A DNA stretch of 21,323 bases from Deltaproteobacteria bacterium (GTDB lineage: Bacteria > SAR324 > JACQKK01), in contig JAOUFO010000003.1 of assembly GCA_029858165.1 (NCBI GenBank), forward strand, positions 1 through 21,323, written 5' to 3'. Below are positions 1 to 7,225 of the stretch, piece after piece. Within the stretch, counting starts at the first letter, position 1, and each line of letters begins with the position of its first letter. A program made the translations under genes and the position numbers. The notes below the pieces were generated by a model. That model was not told where the DNA came from. It worked only from the letters and a program-made list of their open reading frames with translations, and made no database searches.

Positions 1-1731
1 TTGAAAAAAGTCCTCCCCATCTTCACCAGGGCCATTCATTTCAACAATTTTTTTAAACTCCCCGGATGCCACCCCCCGCCCGGTTTTCATATCCCGCATC
101 CAACTGCCCAGTTTGGCCACCTGCTGGGACCGGGAAAGCACCTCCTGGTTCAGGCGCAGCTCTTCGGTGATGCGTTCTTTTTGCCGTTGGGTGTGGTAAG
201 CCACCACGATGTTGGCGCAGGCGCCGGTCATGGGGGTCAGATAATCCAGCAGGTCCTGGCTGTACCCCCCCGGTTTGTTGGCCAGCCCCGCCATGCCCAC
301 CAGTTCCCCGCCTTGGATAAAGGGAATGCCCAGATAGGCGGTCATCGGGGGATGGCCGGGGGGCAGCCCTCCCGACCGGGGGTCCCCGGCGGGTTGGTTG
401 GCAATCACCGGCTGGCCGGTGGTAAGAGTGTGGCCGAACAGGGTGTTCAGGTTGTGAAATTCCAACCCCAGGGGGGCGTTTACGTCAAAAAACTTCCGGG
501 TGTCCTCGTTCCAGGCGATGTTGGACAGGGCATAGATTTTTAAATAAGGTGCCCCTTGGGGGGTGTGCAGAACCTCTCCGATAAAACCGTATTCGCTTTG
601 GGTCAAATCCAAAAGGTACAACAGGGCTTCATCAAACACCTCCCGGGGGCGGGAATGGGGGGAGATAAACTGGTCCTGCATCCGCCGCACCGCCCCCAGA
701 ATGCGCAGATACCGGTTTTTTTCATCTTCGGCCACCATTTGAAGGGTCAAATCCTGAAGCACCCCCACAAACTGGCGCTCTTCCCCAATCCACATTTCGC
801 TGACCCCCAAATGGGCGGGAAAGGTGGTGCCGTCCTTTCTCTGCCCCATCACCTGACGCCCCACCCCGATAATGGACGCTTTTCCGGTGGCCCGGTACTT
901 TTGGAGATAGCCGTCATGTTGGCTGCGGTAAGGCTCCGGCATCAGCATGTTCACGTTGTTGCCCACCAGTTCCCGCAGGGAGTAGCCGAATATGGTGATG
1001 GCGGACGGATTACAGGAAAGCACCCGGCCCTGCTCGTTGATGAAAATCACCCCGTCGGCGGAGGTATCCCCCACCGCCCGGTTGGAGGATTCCTCCCGGG
1101 CCACCTTTTGCAGATACCTGCGGTTGGAATATAAAAACACCCACAAGGCCAACCCCACCCCCGCCGCGGTCCCCCCCGCCACCAGCAGGGCCGCCCGTAC
1201 AAACGGGGCGCGGATGACCCACAGGTTTACCCCCACCACCATCACGGCGTCCAGCTTTGGGATGGCCACATAGGCGGCCAGAATAGGCTCCCCGGTTTCA
1301 TCCTTCCAGGAGACAACCCCCGTCTGCCCGGAAAGCCCCCGACGGGAAGGCTCGGCGTAGGGAGCATCCCAGGGGACCCTTAGATTTCGGCTGATGCGGC
1401 CATGGTTGTTGCGCACCAGATACAAAATGGAATCCCCCTGGCGCCGGGCCAGGCTGTACAACCCCCCTTCGGAGTTGGTTTCCTGTTGGGCGGCCTCCAA
1501 CTGGGTTAAGGCCGCTTCCATTTCGTCTTTTTTGAATTTTTCGGTATGGAGAGAACCAAACCGGACCATGGAATAGACCAGCCGGGAATACCCCTGGGCC
1601 TCCTCCAGCATTTGGCGGGATTGCCCATCCACCATGGCCTGGTACAACAAAATGATTGTTCCGATACATATGGACAGCCCCAAACCGACCACCACCCCCA
1701 CCATATTGATGACGAATTTTCTGCTGAGCAT
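1..1731 (-). CDS. Membrane sensor with FixL-like PAS, GAF and second PAS domain (probable sensor kinase, 3' end outside window)
   Basis: The minus strand is open from position 1740 to the window edge, so the protein is truncated after about 577 residues. Seen from the start at 1731: a transmembrane helix (about 6-30), an extracytoplasmic segment of about 145 residues, a second helix (about 176-202), a PAS domain (about 218-330), a GAF domain (about 345-520) and the start of another PAS domain (motif AKLGSW). The first PAS domain is strongly FixL-like (NVNMLMPEPYRSQHDGY). It keeps a His at 272 and an Arg 20 residues later at 292, the spacing of the heme-ligating His200 and distal Arg220 of Bradyrhizobium FixL. 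Three in-frame ATGs lie close together (1740, 1737, 1731). The AAAGG box ends at 1741, so only 1731 has normal spacing. An output domain is expected beyond the window: a histidine kinase is likely, but a diguanylate cyclase is possible. Heme binding is inference. Confidence 0.88.
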   Translation of the reverse strand, partial: MLSRKFVINMVGVVVGLGLSICIGTIILLYQAMVDGQSRQMLEEAQGYSRLVYSMVRFGSLHTEKFKKDEMEAALTQLEAAQQETNSEGGLYSLARRQGDSILYLVRNNHGRISRNLRVPWDAPYAEPSRRGLSGQTGVVSWKDETGEPILAAYVAIPKLDAVMVVGVNLWVIRAPFVRAALLVAGGTAAGVGLALWVFLYSNRRYLQKVAREESSNRAVGDTSADGVIFINEQGRVLSCNPSAITIFGYSLRELVGNNVNMLMPEPYRSQHDGYLQKYRATGKASIIGVGRQVMGQRKDGTTFPAHLGVSEMWIGEERQFVGVLQDLTLQMVAEDEKNRYLRILGAVRRMQDQFISPHSRPREVFDEALLYLLDLTQSEYGFIGEVLHTPQGAPYLKIYALSNIAWNEDTRKFFDVNAPLGLEFHNLNTLFGHTLTTGQPVIANQPAGDPRSGGLPPGHPPMTAYLGIPFIQGGELVGMAGLANKPGGYSQDLLDYLTPMTGACANIVVAYHTQRQKERITEELRLNQEVLSRSQQVAKLGSWMRDMKTGRGVASGEFKKIVEMNGPGEDGEDFFQ

Positions 1732-2211
1732 GAACATCATCCTTTTTTTCGGCGGTTGATAAAGCTGTTTTCCTCTGTCGCCAACAGAATTGTCCAGGTG
1801 GTGGAAAAAGTAAACCGAAAGGGATACCGGGCCATCCTTAAACACCTTGTTTGGTTTCACCCTATCCAATTTGAATCATTTTCTAAATACGCAAACCGGA
1901 TGCGGGGATTTGGATGGGCCCCTCCGGGCAGCCAATTTTCATTTTTATGCTGGGTGTCGGGAGATTCCGATGGGTTGACTGAAATTGGCCCGCCCCCGGC
2001 AGGCGGTTTGTTTTTAGGGGGCTTTGTGTGTATATAGTTATACGAAATCCGCGGATGAAGTTCCTTGGTTCCCGGTTTAAAGGTGGGCCTTTCTTCTGCC
2101 GGAGAGAAACCCTTTTGACCGGGGGGGATATTTTTAACAAGATTCTTGACAGCCCCCGATTTGGTGTGACATGTTGCTTGTTATCGCCAACAATCCCCGG
2201 TTTTCACCGTA
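1732..2211. other. Gene-free divergent region between the sensor and prk
   Basis: No convincing coding sequence on either strand. It must hold the promoter of the leftward sensor gene and probably that of the rightward prk gene. A candidate plus-strand -35 TTGACA lies at 2146-2151, but the matching -10 (CATGTT, 2170-2175) is weak. A 10-bp palindrome ATCCGCGGAT lies at 2047-2056, next to an AT-rich patch (about 2028-2047). I cannot assign a regulator to any of these. Confidence 0.4.
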
Positions 2212-2239
2212 CATTGGCCCAAACCATTCCGGGCCAATG
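2212..2239. repeat. Perfect 9-bp inverted repeat (hairpin) upstream of prk
   Basis: CATTGGCCC (2212-2220) and GGGCCAATG (2231-2239) are exact inverted repeats with a 10-base loop. A competing pairing, CCATT (2224-2228) with AATGG (2236-2240), shares the right arm. No T-run follows, so it is not a plain Rho-independent terminator. Confidence 0.7.
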
Positions 2240-2240
2240 G

Positions 2241-2271
2241 TCCTTGGCACAAGGCGGTCCTTGGCACAAGG
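2241..2271. repeat. 17-bp direct repeat, two copies, each a small hairpin
   Basis: TCCTTGGCACAAGGCGG occurs at 2241-2257 and again, without its last bases, at 2258-2271. Each copy contains CCTTG-GCA-CAAGG, a perfect 5-bp stem with a 3-base loop. It runs straight into the 23-bp repeat array that follows. Confidence 0.75.
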
Positions 2272-2361
2272 CCCTAAGAAGCACAGGGCAAAGGCCCTAA
2301 GAAGCACAGGGCAAAGGCCCTAAGAAGCACAGGGCAAAGGCCCTAAGAAGCACAGGGCAAA
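2270..2361. repeat. 23-bp tandem repeat, four identical copies, each able to form a hairpin
   Basis: Four exact copies of a 23-bp unit start at 2270, 2293, 2316 and 2339; a fifth partial copy (GGCC) ends at 2365. Each unit contains GCCCT and AGGGC arms separated by 9 bases, so transcription would give a string of equal hairpins. The array ends about 135 bases before the preferred prk start. Copies are contiguous with no spacers, so this is not CRISPR. Confidence 0.9.
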
Positions 2362-2500
2362 GGCCATGGCAGCCTGGGCCGTAAGGAGCTTCCCGCTGTT
2401 TGTGGGGAAGAAACATTTTTTCAGACAAATGATTCAGATGGCCGACCCCTTTCAGGACAGTTTAAATTCAACCCGTCAACAGACCTTGGACCGGAAAAAA

Positions 2501-3475
2501 ATGAAAAGAAACAGACCTATCCTTCTCGGAATCGTGGGCGACAGCGCCGCCGGAAAAACCACCATCACCAACGGCCTGATCAAAATTCTGGGTGATGAGC
2601 GCGTCACCGAAATCTGCACCGACGATTACCACAAGTATGACCGCAAAGAGCGGGCCATCCACAAGATCACCGCCCTCCACCCGGATTGCAACTACCTGGA
2701 CGTGATGGAACTGCATACCGAGCGGCTTCATTACGGCCAGCCCATTCTGAAACCGGTGTATGACCATCACAACGGCGAACTGGTGCGGCCCGTGTATCTG
2801 GCCCCCAAGGAGTTTGTGATCATAGAGGGACTGCTGGGATATTCCACTCCCAACATGTGCAATTTCTACGACGTCAAGGTGTATCTGGCCCCGCCGGAGG
2901 ATCTGCGGATGGTGTGGAAAATCAAGCGGGATACCAGCAAACGGGGGTACAACGAGGACCAGGTGCGCAAAGAAATGGAGGCCCGCGAGCCGGATTCCGC
3001 CGCCTACATCCGCCCCCAAATGGCCCACGCCGATATCATCGTTTCGTTTTATCCGGAACCGGGTGTGCCTTTGGAGCAGGCCGGTCCCAATCTGAATGTG
3101 CGTTTGGTGCTACGCCCCACCATCCCCCATCCTGATCTAAGCTATCTGGTGGACAACAAGGATTCCCGCGAGGCGGGCATCCGGTTTGAACTGGGCCGGG
3201 ACCATGGCAAGCCGGTGGATATTCTGGAAATAGATGGCAACGTCTCCCCGGAACATGCCGCTGATCTGGAAAAACGCATTTGGGAACACCTGCCGGAGCT
3301 GACCCCGCTCAAGTCGGATCAATTCGGCCAGTTTCAGGACCGGGGAGAAACCCGCCACAGTGATCCCCTGGCCATCACCCAGTTGCTGCTGACTTACCAT
3401 TTGTTGCGGGAATACACCGGCGCCGAAGTGCCTTATGCCACCCCGGTGGCCGCGTTGTCGCGGATGCAAAAATAA
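2501..3475 (+). CDS. prk: Phosphoribulokinase, class II-like
   Basis: Predicted to phosphorylate ribulose-5-phosphate with ATP, giving ribulose-1,5-bisphosphate, the CO2 acceptor of the Calvin cycle. The 324-residue protein opens with a P-loop, GDSAAGKT (about residues 10-17). Hallmarks of the plant/cyanobacterial-type enzyme follow in order: CTDDYH, KITALHPD, KPVYDHHNG, VIIEGLLGY, WKIKRD with a nearby RG, the PDSAAYIRPQ-AD block and a C-terminal LEIDGN. Length is normal for the family. The start at 2501 is chosen because the P-loop domain follows at once. The frame is open back to 2366, but that extension is not family-like and begins at the edge of a tandem repeat. The next gene, tkt, is 83 bases downstream. 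A uridine-kinase-like relative is the main alternative, but the motif set favours phosphoribulokinase. No RuBisCO gene is in view. Confidence 0.9.
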   Translation: MKRNRPILLGIVGDSAAGKTTITNGLIKILGDERVTEICTDDYHKYDRKERAIHKITALHPDCNYLDVMELHTERLHYGQPILKPVYDHHNGELVRPVYLAPKEFVIIEGLLGYSTPNMCNFYDVKVYLAPPEDLRMVWKIKRDTSKRGYNEDQVRKEMEAREPDSAAYIRPQMAHADIIVSFYPEPGVPLEQAGPNLNVRLVLRPTIPHPDLSYLVDNKDSREAGIRFELGRDHGKPVDILEIDGNVSPEHAADLEKRIWEHLPELTPLKSDQFGQFQDRGETRHSDPLAITQLLLTYHLLREYTGAEVPYATPVAALSRMQK

Positions 3476-3500
3476 GCACCCGATACCCAAATAAAACCGG

Positions 3501-3519
3501 GCGGCCTCCAGCGGGCCGC
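3501..3519 (+). other. Hairpin between prk and tkt
   Basis: GCGGCC (3501-3506) pairs with GGCCGC (3514-3519) around a 7-base loop. The tail TCCTTCTTG is only mildly T-rich, so termination would be weak. It could reduce read-through or stabilise the prk mRNA end. Confidence 0.35.
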
Positions 3520-3558
3520 TCCTTCTTGAATTACATCCATGGAGTCAAAACAAATCCC

Positions 3559-5571
3559 ATGAGTCAAACCATTCCCTCCGAACAAATACCCACCTTTGCC
3601 GCCAACGCCCTGCGGGCTTTGGCCATGGATGGAGTCCAGCAAGCCAATTCCGGTCATCCGGGCCAACCCATGGGAATGGCCGATGTGGCCGGTGTGCTGT
3701 GGAACAAATTTTTGCACCACAACCCGAAAAACCCCAAATGGTTTGACCGGGACCGATTTGTTCTCAGCGGTGGCCATGGCTCCATGCTGTTGTATGGTCT
3801 GTTGCACCTGACCGGATACGACCTTTCCATGGATGAACTCAAACGGTTTCGCCAGATTCACAGCAAAACCCCGGGCCATCCCGAATACGGCCACACCGAC
3901 GGGGTGGAGGTGACCACCGGCCCCCTGGGTCAGGGCGTCTCCAACGGAGTGGGAATGGCCCTGGCGGAACGGATGCTGGCCGCCCGGTTCAACAAACCCG
4001 GCCATGAGGTGATCAACCATTTTACCTATGTGTTTTGCGGCGACGGCGACATGCAGGAAGGGGTGGTCCACGAATCGGCCACTTTGGCCGGACACCTGGG
4101 CCTGGAACGGCTGATTGTGCTGTTTGACGACAACGGCATCACCATTGACGGTTCCACCGAGCTTTCCACCTCGGAAGATGTGATCACCCGCTTTCAGGGG
4201 TACGGCTGGCATGTGATGAGCATCAACGGCCACGACATGGCCGCCATTGAAAACGCCATCAAGGATGCCAAAAAATCAGACAAACCCACCCTGATCGCCT
4301 GCAAAACCGTTATTGGTTTTGGGGCGCCCACCCGGGCCGGCACCAGCAAGGCCCACGGGGAGCCTTTGGGGGCGGAGGAAATCAAAGGGGCGCGGGAAAA
4401 ACTGGGCTGGAAATGGGAACCCTTTGTGATTCCGGATGAAGTGGCCCAATACTGGAGTCAGGCCAAAACCCGCGGCGCCCAATCCGAAAGTGAATGGAAC
4501 ACCCGGGTGGAAGCCTACAAAAAAGCTTTTCCTGCTGAAGCCAAAGAACTGGCCCGGATTGTGGCCGGCAAGGACCCGGAAGGCTGGCAGGCAAAACTGG
4601 ACACCCTGCGCCAGACCTGGATCAAGGAAAAACCCACCCTGGCCACCCGGGCCTCCGGCGGCAAAGCCATTGAGGTGCTGGCCGAAGGTTTTTCTGATCT
4701 GGTGGGAGGCTCCGCGGACCTCACCCCTTCCAACAACACCCGGGCCGGAATCTTCAAGGATATCGGCAAACGGCAGTTTGACGGCCGATACATCCGTTAC
4801 GGCATCCGGGAGCATGGCATGGGGGCGGTGATGAACGGTCTGGCCCTTCACGGTGGTGTGGTGCCCTACGGCGGAACCTTTCTGGTGTTTGCCGATTACA
4901 TGCGGCCCACCCTGCGGCTGGCGGCCCTGATGGGGCTGCGGGTTGTTTATGTGTTCACCCATGACAGCATCGGAGTGGGAGAGGACGGCCCCACCCACCA
5001 GCCGGTGGAACATTACGCTTCCCTGCGGGCCATCCCCAATCTGGCGGTGTTCCGCCCGGCGGACGCCCTGGAAACCCTGGATTCGTGGGAAGCCGCCATG
5101 AACCTTAAAACCGGCCCCAGTGCCCTGTTGCTGACCCGGCAGAACCTGCCCGCCAACCCGGCATATGTAAAAGGGGGGGTGGCCAAGGGGGGGTATGTGC
5201 TGGCCGATGCCCCTGACGGGTTGCCTTTAAAAGCCATTGTTGCGGCCACCGGGTCCGAGGTCCATCTGGCCCTGGAAGCCCAAAAAACCCTGGCCGCCGA
5301 AAAAATAGGCGTGCGGGTGATAAGCCTGCCCTGTTTTGAGTTGTTTGACGCTCAGCCGGAAGCCTACCGCAAAGAGGTGCTGCCGCCCAATATCACGGTG
5401 CGGGTGGGGGTGGAAGTCGGCATCAAAATGGGCTGGGAGGGGATCATCGGCAACACCGGCAAAATGGTTTGCATGACAGGCTATGGCGCTTCAGCACCCG
5501 CCGTGGAACTGTTTAAACATTTCGGGATTACTGCCGAAGCGGTGGTCCAAGCGGTGAAAGCCCAGCTTTAA
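3559..5571 (+). CDS. tkt: Transketolase
   Basis: A thiamine-diphosphate enzyme that moves two-carbon units between sugar phosphates in the Calvin and pentose phosphate pathways. The 670-residue length is standard. Visible family signatures: NSGHPGQPMGMAD near the N-terminus, the TPP-binding GDGDMQEG segment followed by FDDN, GFGAPTRAGTSKAHG, the pyrimidine-domain block YGIREHGMGAVMNGLALHGG, the segment THDSIGVGEDGPTHQPVEH, and a C-terminal domain with EVGIKMGW. The ATG at 3559 is chosen because MSQTIPSEQ leads directly into the family N-terminus. An in-frame TTG at 3526 would add 11 unconvincing residues. The best GGAG (3540-3543) is about 15 bases upstream, so the ribosome site is poor. Placement directly after prk suggests co-expression for ribulose-5-phosphate supply. 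Confidence 0.97.
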   Translation: MSQTIPSEQIPTFAANALRALAMDGVQQANSGHPGQPMGMADVAGVLWNKFLHHNPKNPKWFDRDRFVLSGGHGSMLLYGLLHLTGYDLSMDELKRFRQIHSKTPGHPEYGHTDGVEVTTGPLGQGVSNGVGMALAERMLAARFNKPGHEVINHFTYVFCGDGDMQEGVVHESATLAGHLGLERLIVLFDDNGITIDGSTELSTSEDVITRFQGYGWHVMSINGHDMAAIENAIKDAKKSDKPTLIACKTVIGFGAPTRAGTSKAHGEPLGAEEIKGAREKLGWKWEPFVIPDEVAQYWSQAKTRGAQSESEWNTRVEAYKKAFPAEAKELARIVAGKDPEGWQAKLDTLRQTWIKEKPTLATRASGGKAIEVLAEGFSDLVGGSADLTPSNNTRAGIFKDIGKRQFDGRYIRYGIREHGMGAVMNGLALHGGVVPYGGTFLVFADYMRPTLRLAALMGLRVVYVFTHDSIGVGEDGPTHQPVEHYASLRAIPNLAVFRPADALETLDSWEAAMNLKTGPSALLLTRQNLPANPAYVKGGVAKGGYVLADAPDGLPLKAIVAATGSEVHLALEAQKTLAAEKIGVRVISLPCFELFDAQPEAYRKEVLPPNITVRVGVEVGIKMGWEGIIGNTGKMVCMTGYGASAPAVELFKHFGITAEAVVQAVKAQL

Positions 5572-5604
5572 GGCCTAACCCTTCCCTGGCGTGGGCCGTC
5601 AACA

Positions 5605-5666
5605 CCCCGGCAAAAACGGTCAAACCCGCCACGGCGGGGGGGGCCGCCCCTGCCGGGGTTTTGTTT
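5605..5666 (+). terminator. Rho-independent terminator after tkt
   Basis: CCCCGGCA (5605-5612) pairs perfectly with TGCCGGGG (5651-5658), and the tail TTTTGTTT follows immediately. The 38-base loop is GC-rich and can fold internally (GGCGG with CCGCC). It lies 34 bases after the tkt stop and probably separates prk-tkt from rpe. Confidence 0.75.
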
Positions 5667-5683
5667 ATCCGCCCCCAAACACA

Positions 5684-5720
5684 TCAACCCCCTTATCCAA
5701 GGGAAGGGGGATGGAAAAGA
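5684..5720. repeat. Dispersed palindromic repeat, copy 1
   Basis: TCAACCCCCTT at the left and AAGGGGG at 5704-5710 form a 7-bp stem, followed by ATGGAAAAG. The same arrangement (TCAACCCCCTT, then GGGAAGGGGG, then ATGGGAAAA) appears in inverse orientation within 15208-15250, inside the MITE-like element. It is probably a genome-wide REP-like palindrome. Confidence 0.55.
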
Positions 5721-5787
5721 TGGGAACAGCCAGGGTGGGCAGAGATTTTAACCCTACCCTTGAAAACTGAACAGGACAGGTGAATCC

Positions 5788-6465
5788 ATGATTAAAATTG
5801 CCCCATCCCTGCTGTCCGCCGACTTTGGCAAAATCAACGAGGAAATCACAGCCGTTCACCAAGCGGGAGCCGACTGGATTCACCTGGATGTGATGGACAA
5901 CCATTTTGTGCCCAACCTGACCTTCGGCCCCCCCATTGTGGCCAAGCTGGTCAAGCGTCCGGGGCTGGTGTATGATGCCCACCTGATGGTGGAAAACCCG
6001 GATTCCCTGGTGGAGGCTTTCGCCAAGGCAGGTTGCCATTACCTGACTGTGCATCAGGAGGCATCCATTCATATGCAGCGTTCTGTCAAGAACATTCAGG
6101 CCAACGGCATGAAGGCGGGCATCTCCTTAAACCCCGCCACCCCGCTTTCCACCCTGGATTGGGTGTTGGAGGACCTGGACATGGTGTTGCTGATGAGTGT
6201 GAACCCCGGCTTCGGCGGGCAGTCTTACATTCCCCAGATTACCCGCAAAATAGCTGAACTGCGCAAGACCCTGGAAGCCAGAGGATTGAACCATGTGGAA
6301 ATCCAGGTGGATGGCGGGGTGAGCAACGATACGGTGGCCCAGGTGGTGGGAGCCGGGGCCGATGTGCTGGTGGCCGGCACCGCCGTGTTTGGTCAGAAGG
6401 ATTACAAAACAGCCATATCCACCCTGCGGAGTCTGTCCGAAGCGGCTCAAAAAAAGCGGGGTTGA
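5788..6465 (+). CDS. rpe: Ribulose-phosphate 3-epimerase
   Basis: Interconverts xylulose-5-phosphate and ribulose-5-phosphate, feeding the phosphoribulokinase encoded upstream. The 225-residue protein starts IKIAPSLLSADF and carries the TIM-barrel signatures HLDVMDNHFVPNLTFGP (metal-binding His and Asp), VMSVNPGFGGQSYIP (seen as LMSVNPGFGGQ) and the phosphate-binding DGGVSNDT followed by GADVLVAGTAVFG. Length and order match the family. An AGGTG box 6 bases before the ATG supports the start. It is separated from tkt by 216 bases containing a terminator, so it probably has its own promoter; none is obvious. Confidence 0.97.
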   Translation: MIKIAPSLLSADFGKINEEITAVHQAGADWIHLDVMDNHFVPNLTFGPPIVAKLVKRPGLVYDAHLMVENPDSLVEAFAKAGCHYLTVHQEASIHMQRSVKNIQANGMKAGISLNPATPLSTLDWVLEDLDMVLLMSVNPGFGGQSYIPQITRKIAELRKTLEARGLNHVEIQVDGGVSNDTVAQVVGAGADVLVAGTAVFGQKDYKTAISTLRSLSEAAQKKRG

Positions 6466-6528
6466 TTCCCCGGGGTGTCGGCAATTGAAGCCGGAGCAGA
6501 AAAATAAACCCTCTCACCCGCTTTTTTT
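6449..6528 (+). terminator. Terminator-like 12-bp inverted repeat overlapping the rpe end
   Basis: AAAAAAAGCGGG (6449-6460, inside the last rpe codons) and CCCGCTTTTTTT (6517-6528) are exact inverted repeats, giving a GC core flanked by A and T runs as in bidirectional terminators. The 56-base loop is long, but an inner CGGGG-TTGATT-CCCCG hairpin could bring the arms together. It would stop rpe transcripts before the nuo promoter. Confidence 0.5.
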
Positions 6529-6549
6529 GCTTGAAATTCCCCTGCTTTT

Positions 6550-6578
6550 TTGACATTTCACCAGGGGTATTCTAAAAA
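6550..6578 (+). promoter_or_regulatory. Sigma-70-type promoter for the nuo cluster
   Basis: A perfect -35 TTGACA (6550-6555) is followed after 17 bases by TAAAAA (6573-6578), matching 4 of 6 bases of the -10 consensus. It lies just after the rpe terminator and about 155 bases before nuoE, the first nuo gene in the window. Confidence 0.6.
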
Positions 6579-6734
6579 TCCAGGGGGGGGTGCCACGGCC
6601 CCCGTTGGCCTGTCTCAGGCCTGTTCCAGGGTTCCAACTTTTCAGTTTTCACACCGCCCGATGGCCAGACCGCCCGGCGGAAATGAACAGAGCCGGGCCA
6701 ACCGGACCAGAAAACCAAGCATACCGAGTCACCG
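6579..6734 (+). other. Leader region of the nuo transcript
   Basis: About 150 bases between promoter and nuoE with no coding sequence. It contains an 8-G run (6583-6590) able to pair with the CCCCC at about 6599-6603, and a perfect hairpin GGCCTG-TCT-CAGGCC (6607-6621). A role in RNA stability or control is possible, but nothing matches a riboswitch class I recognise. Confidence 0.35.
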
Positions 6735-7217
6735 ATGGTAGGGTTTAATGATGCCGTAATGAAGGAAGTACAGGGGCTGTTCAAGCGCTACCCCAAAAAA
6801 CAGCACGCCCTGTTGCCGATTCTCCATCTGGTCATGCGGGAAAACCAGGGCTGTGTTCCCGAAGGGTGGGAGGATTATGTGGCGGAGTTGTGTGAAACCT
6901 CTCTCAACCACATCCGGGGAGTGATCACCTTCTACGATATGATTCGCAAGGAGCCTACCGGCAAATTTCACATCCGGGTGTGTACCTGTGTGCCATGCGG
7001 CATGTGTGGCGGGGATCAGATCAAAAATCACATCATCAAAAAACTGGCCATCCACCCCGGCCACACCACCCCGGACGGATTGTTCAGTCTGGAGGAGGTC
7101 CAATGTCTGGCCGCCTGCGACAAGGCGCCGTTGATTCAGGTAAATGGCAACAACCCCGAAAAGGTCACCGAGGAATCCATTGATATCTGGATTCAGGAAA
7201 TGCGTCAAAAAGGATAA
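6735..7217 (+). CDS. nuoE: NADH-quinone oxidoreductase subunit E
   Basis: The thioredoxin-fold 24-kDa subunit of the complex I NADH dehydrogenase arm, carrying the [2Fe-2S] cluster N1a. The 160-residue protein has ligands C83 and C88 (C-x4-C) and C124 and C128 (C-x3-C). The 41-residue offset between the pairs matches E. coli NuoE (C92/C97/C133/C137). Two extra cysteines, C85 and C91, crowd the first pair (VCTCVPCGMCGG), which is not usual. The start at 6735 is not firmly set: no strong ribosome site precedes it, and an ATG at 6759 is also possible. nuoF follows after 8 bases. No nuoA-D genes precede it. Confidence 0.95.
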   Translation: MVGFNDAVMKEVQGLFKRYPKKQHALLPILHLVMRENQGCVPEGWEDYVAELCETSLNHIRGVITFYDMIRKEPTGKFHIRVCTCVPCGMCGGDQIKNHIIKKLAIHPGHTTPDGLFSLEEVQCLAACDKAPLIQVNGNNPEKVTEESIDIWIQEMRQKG

Positions 7218-7225
7218 GCGCACCC

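Noticed and set aside
2270..2361. CRISPR array
   Set aside because: The repeats are contiguous with no spacers and there are no cas genes nearby.
2366..2500. N-terminal extension of phosphoribulokinase from an ATG at 2366
   Set aside because: The extra 45 residues do not resemble the family, the ATG abuts a tandem repeat and has no ribosome site; the P-loop domain follows directly after the ATG at 2501.
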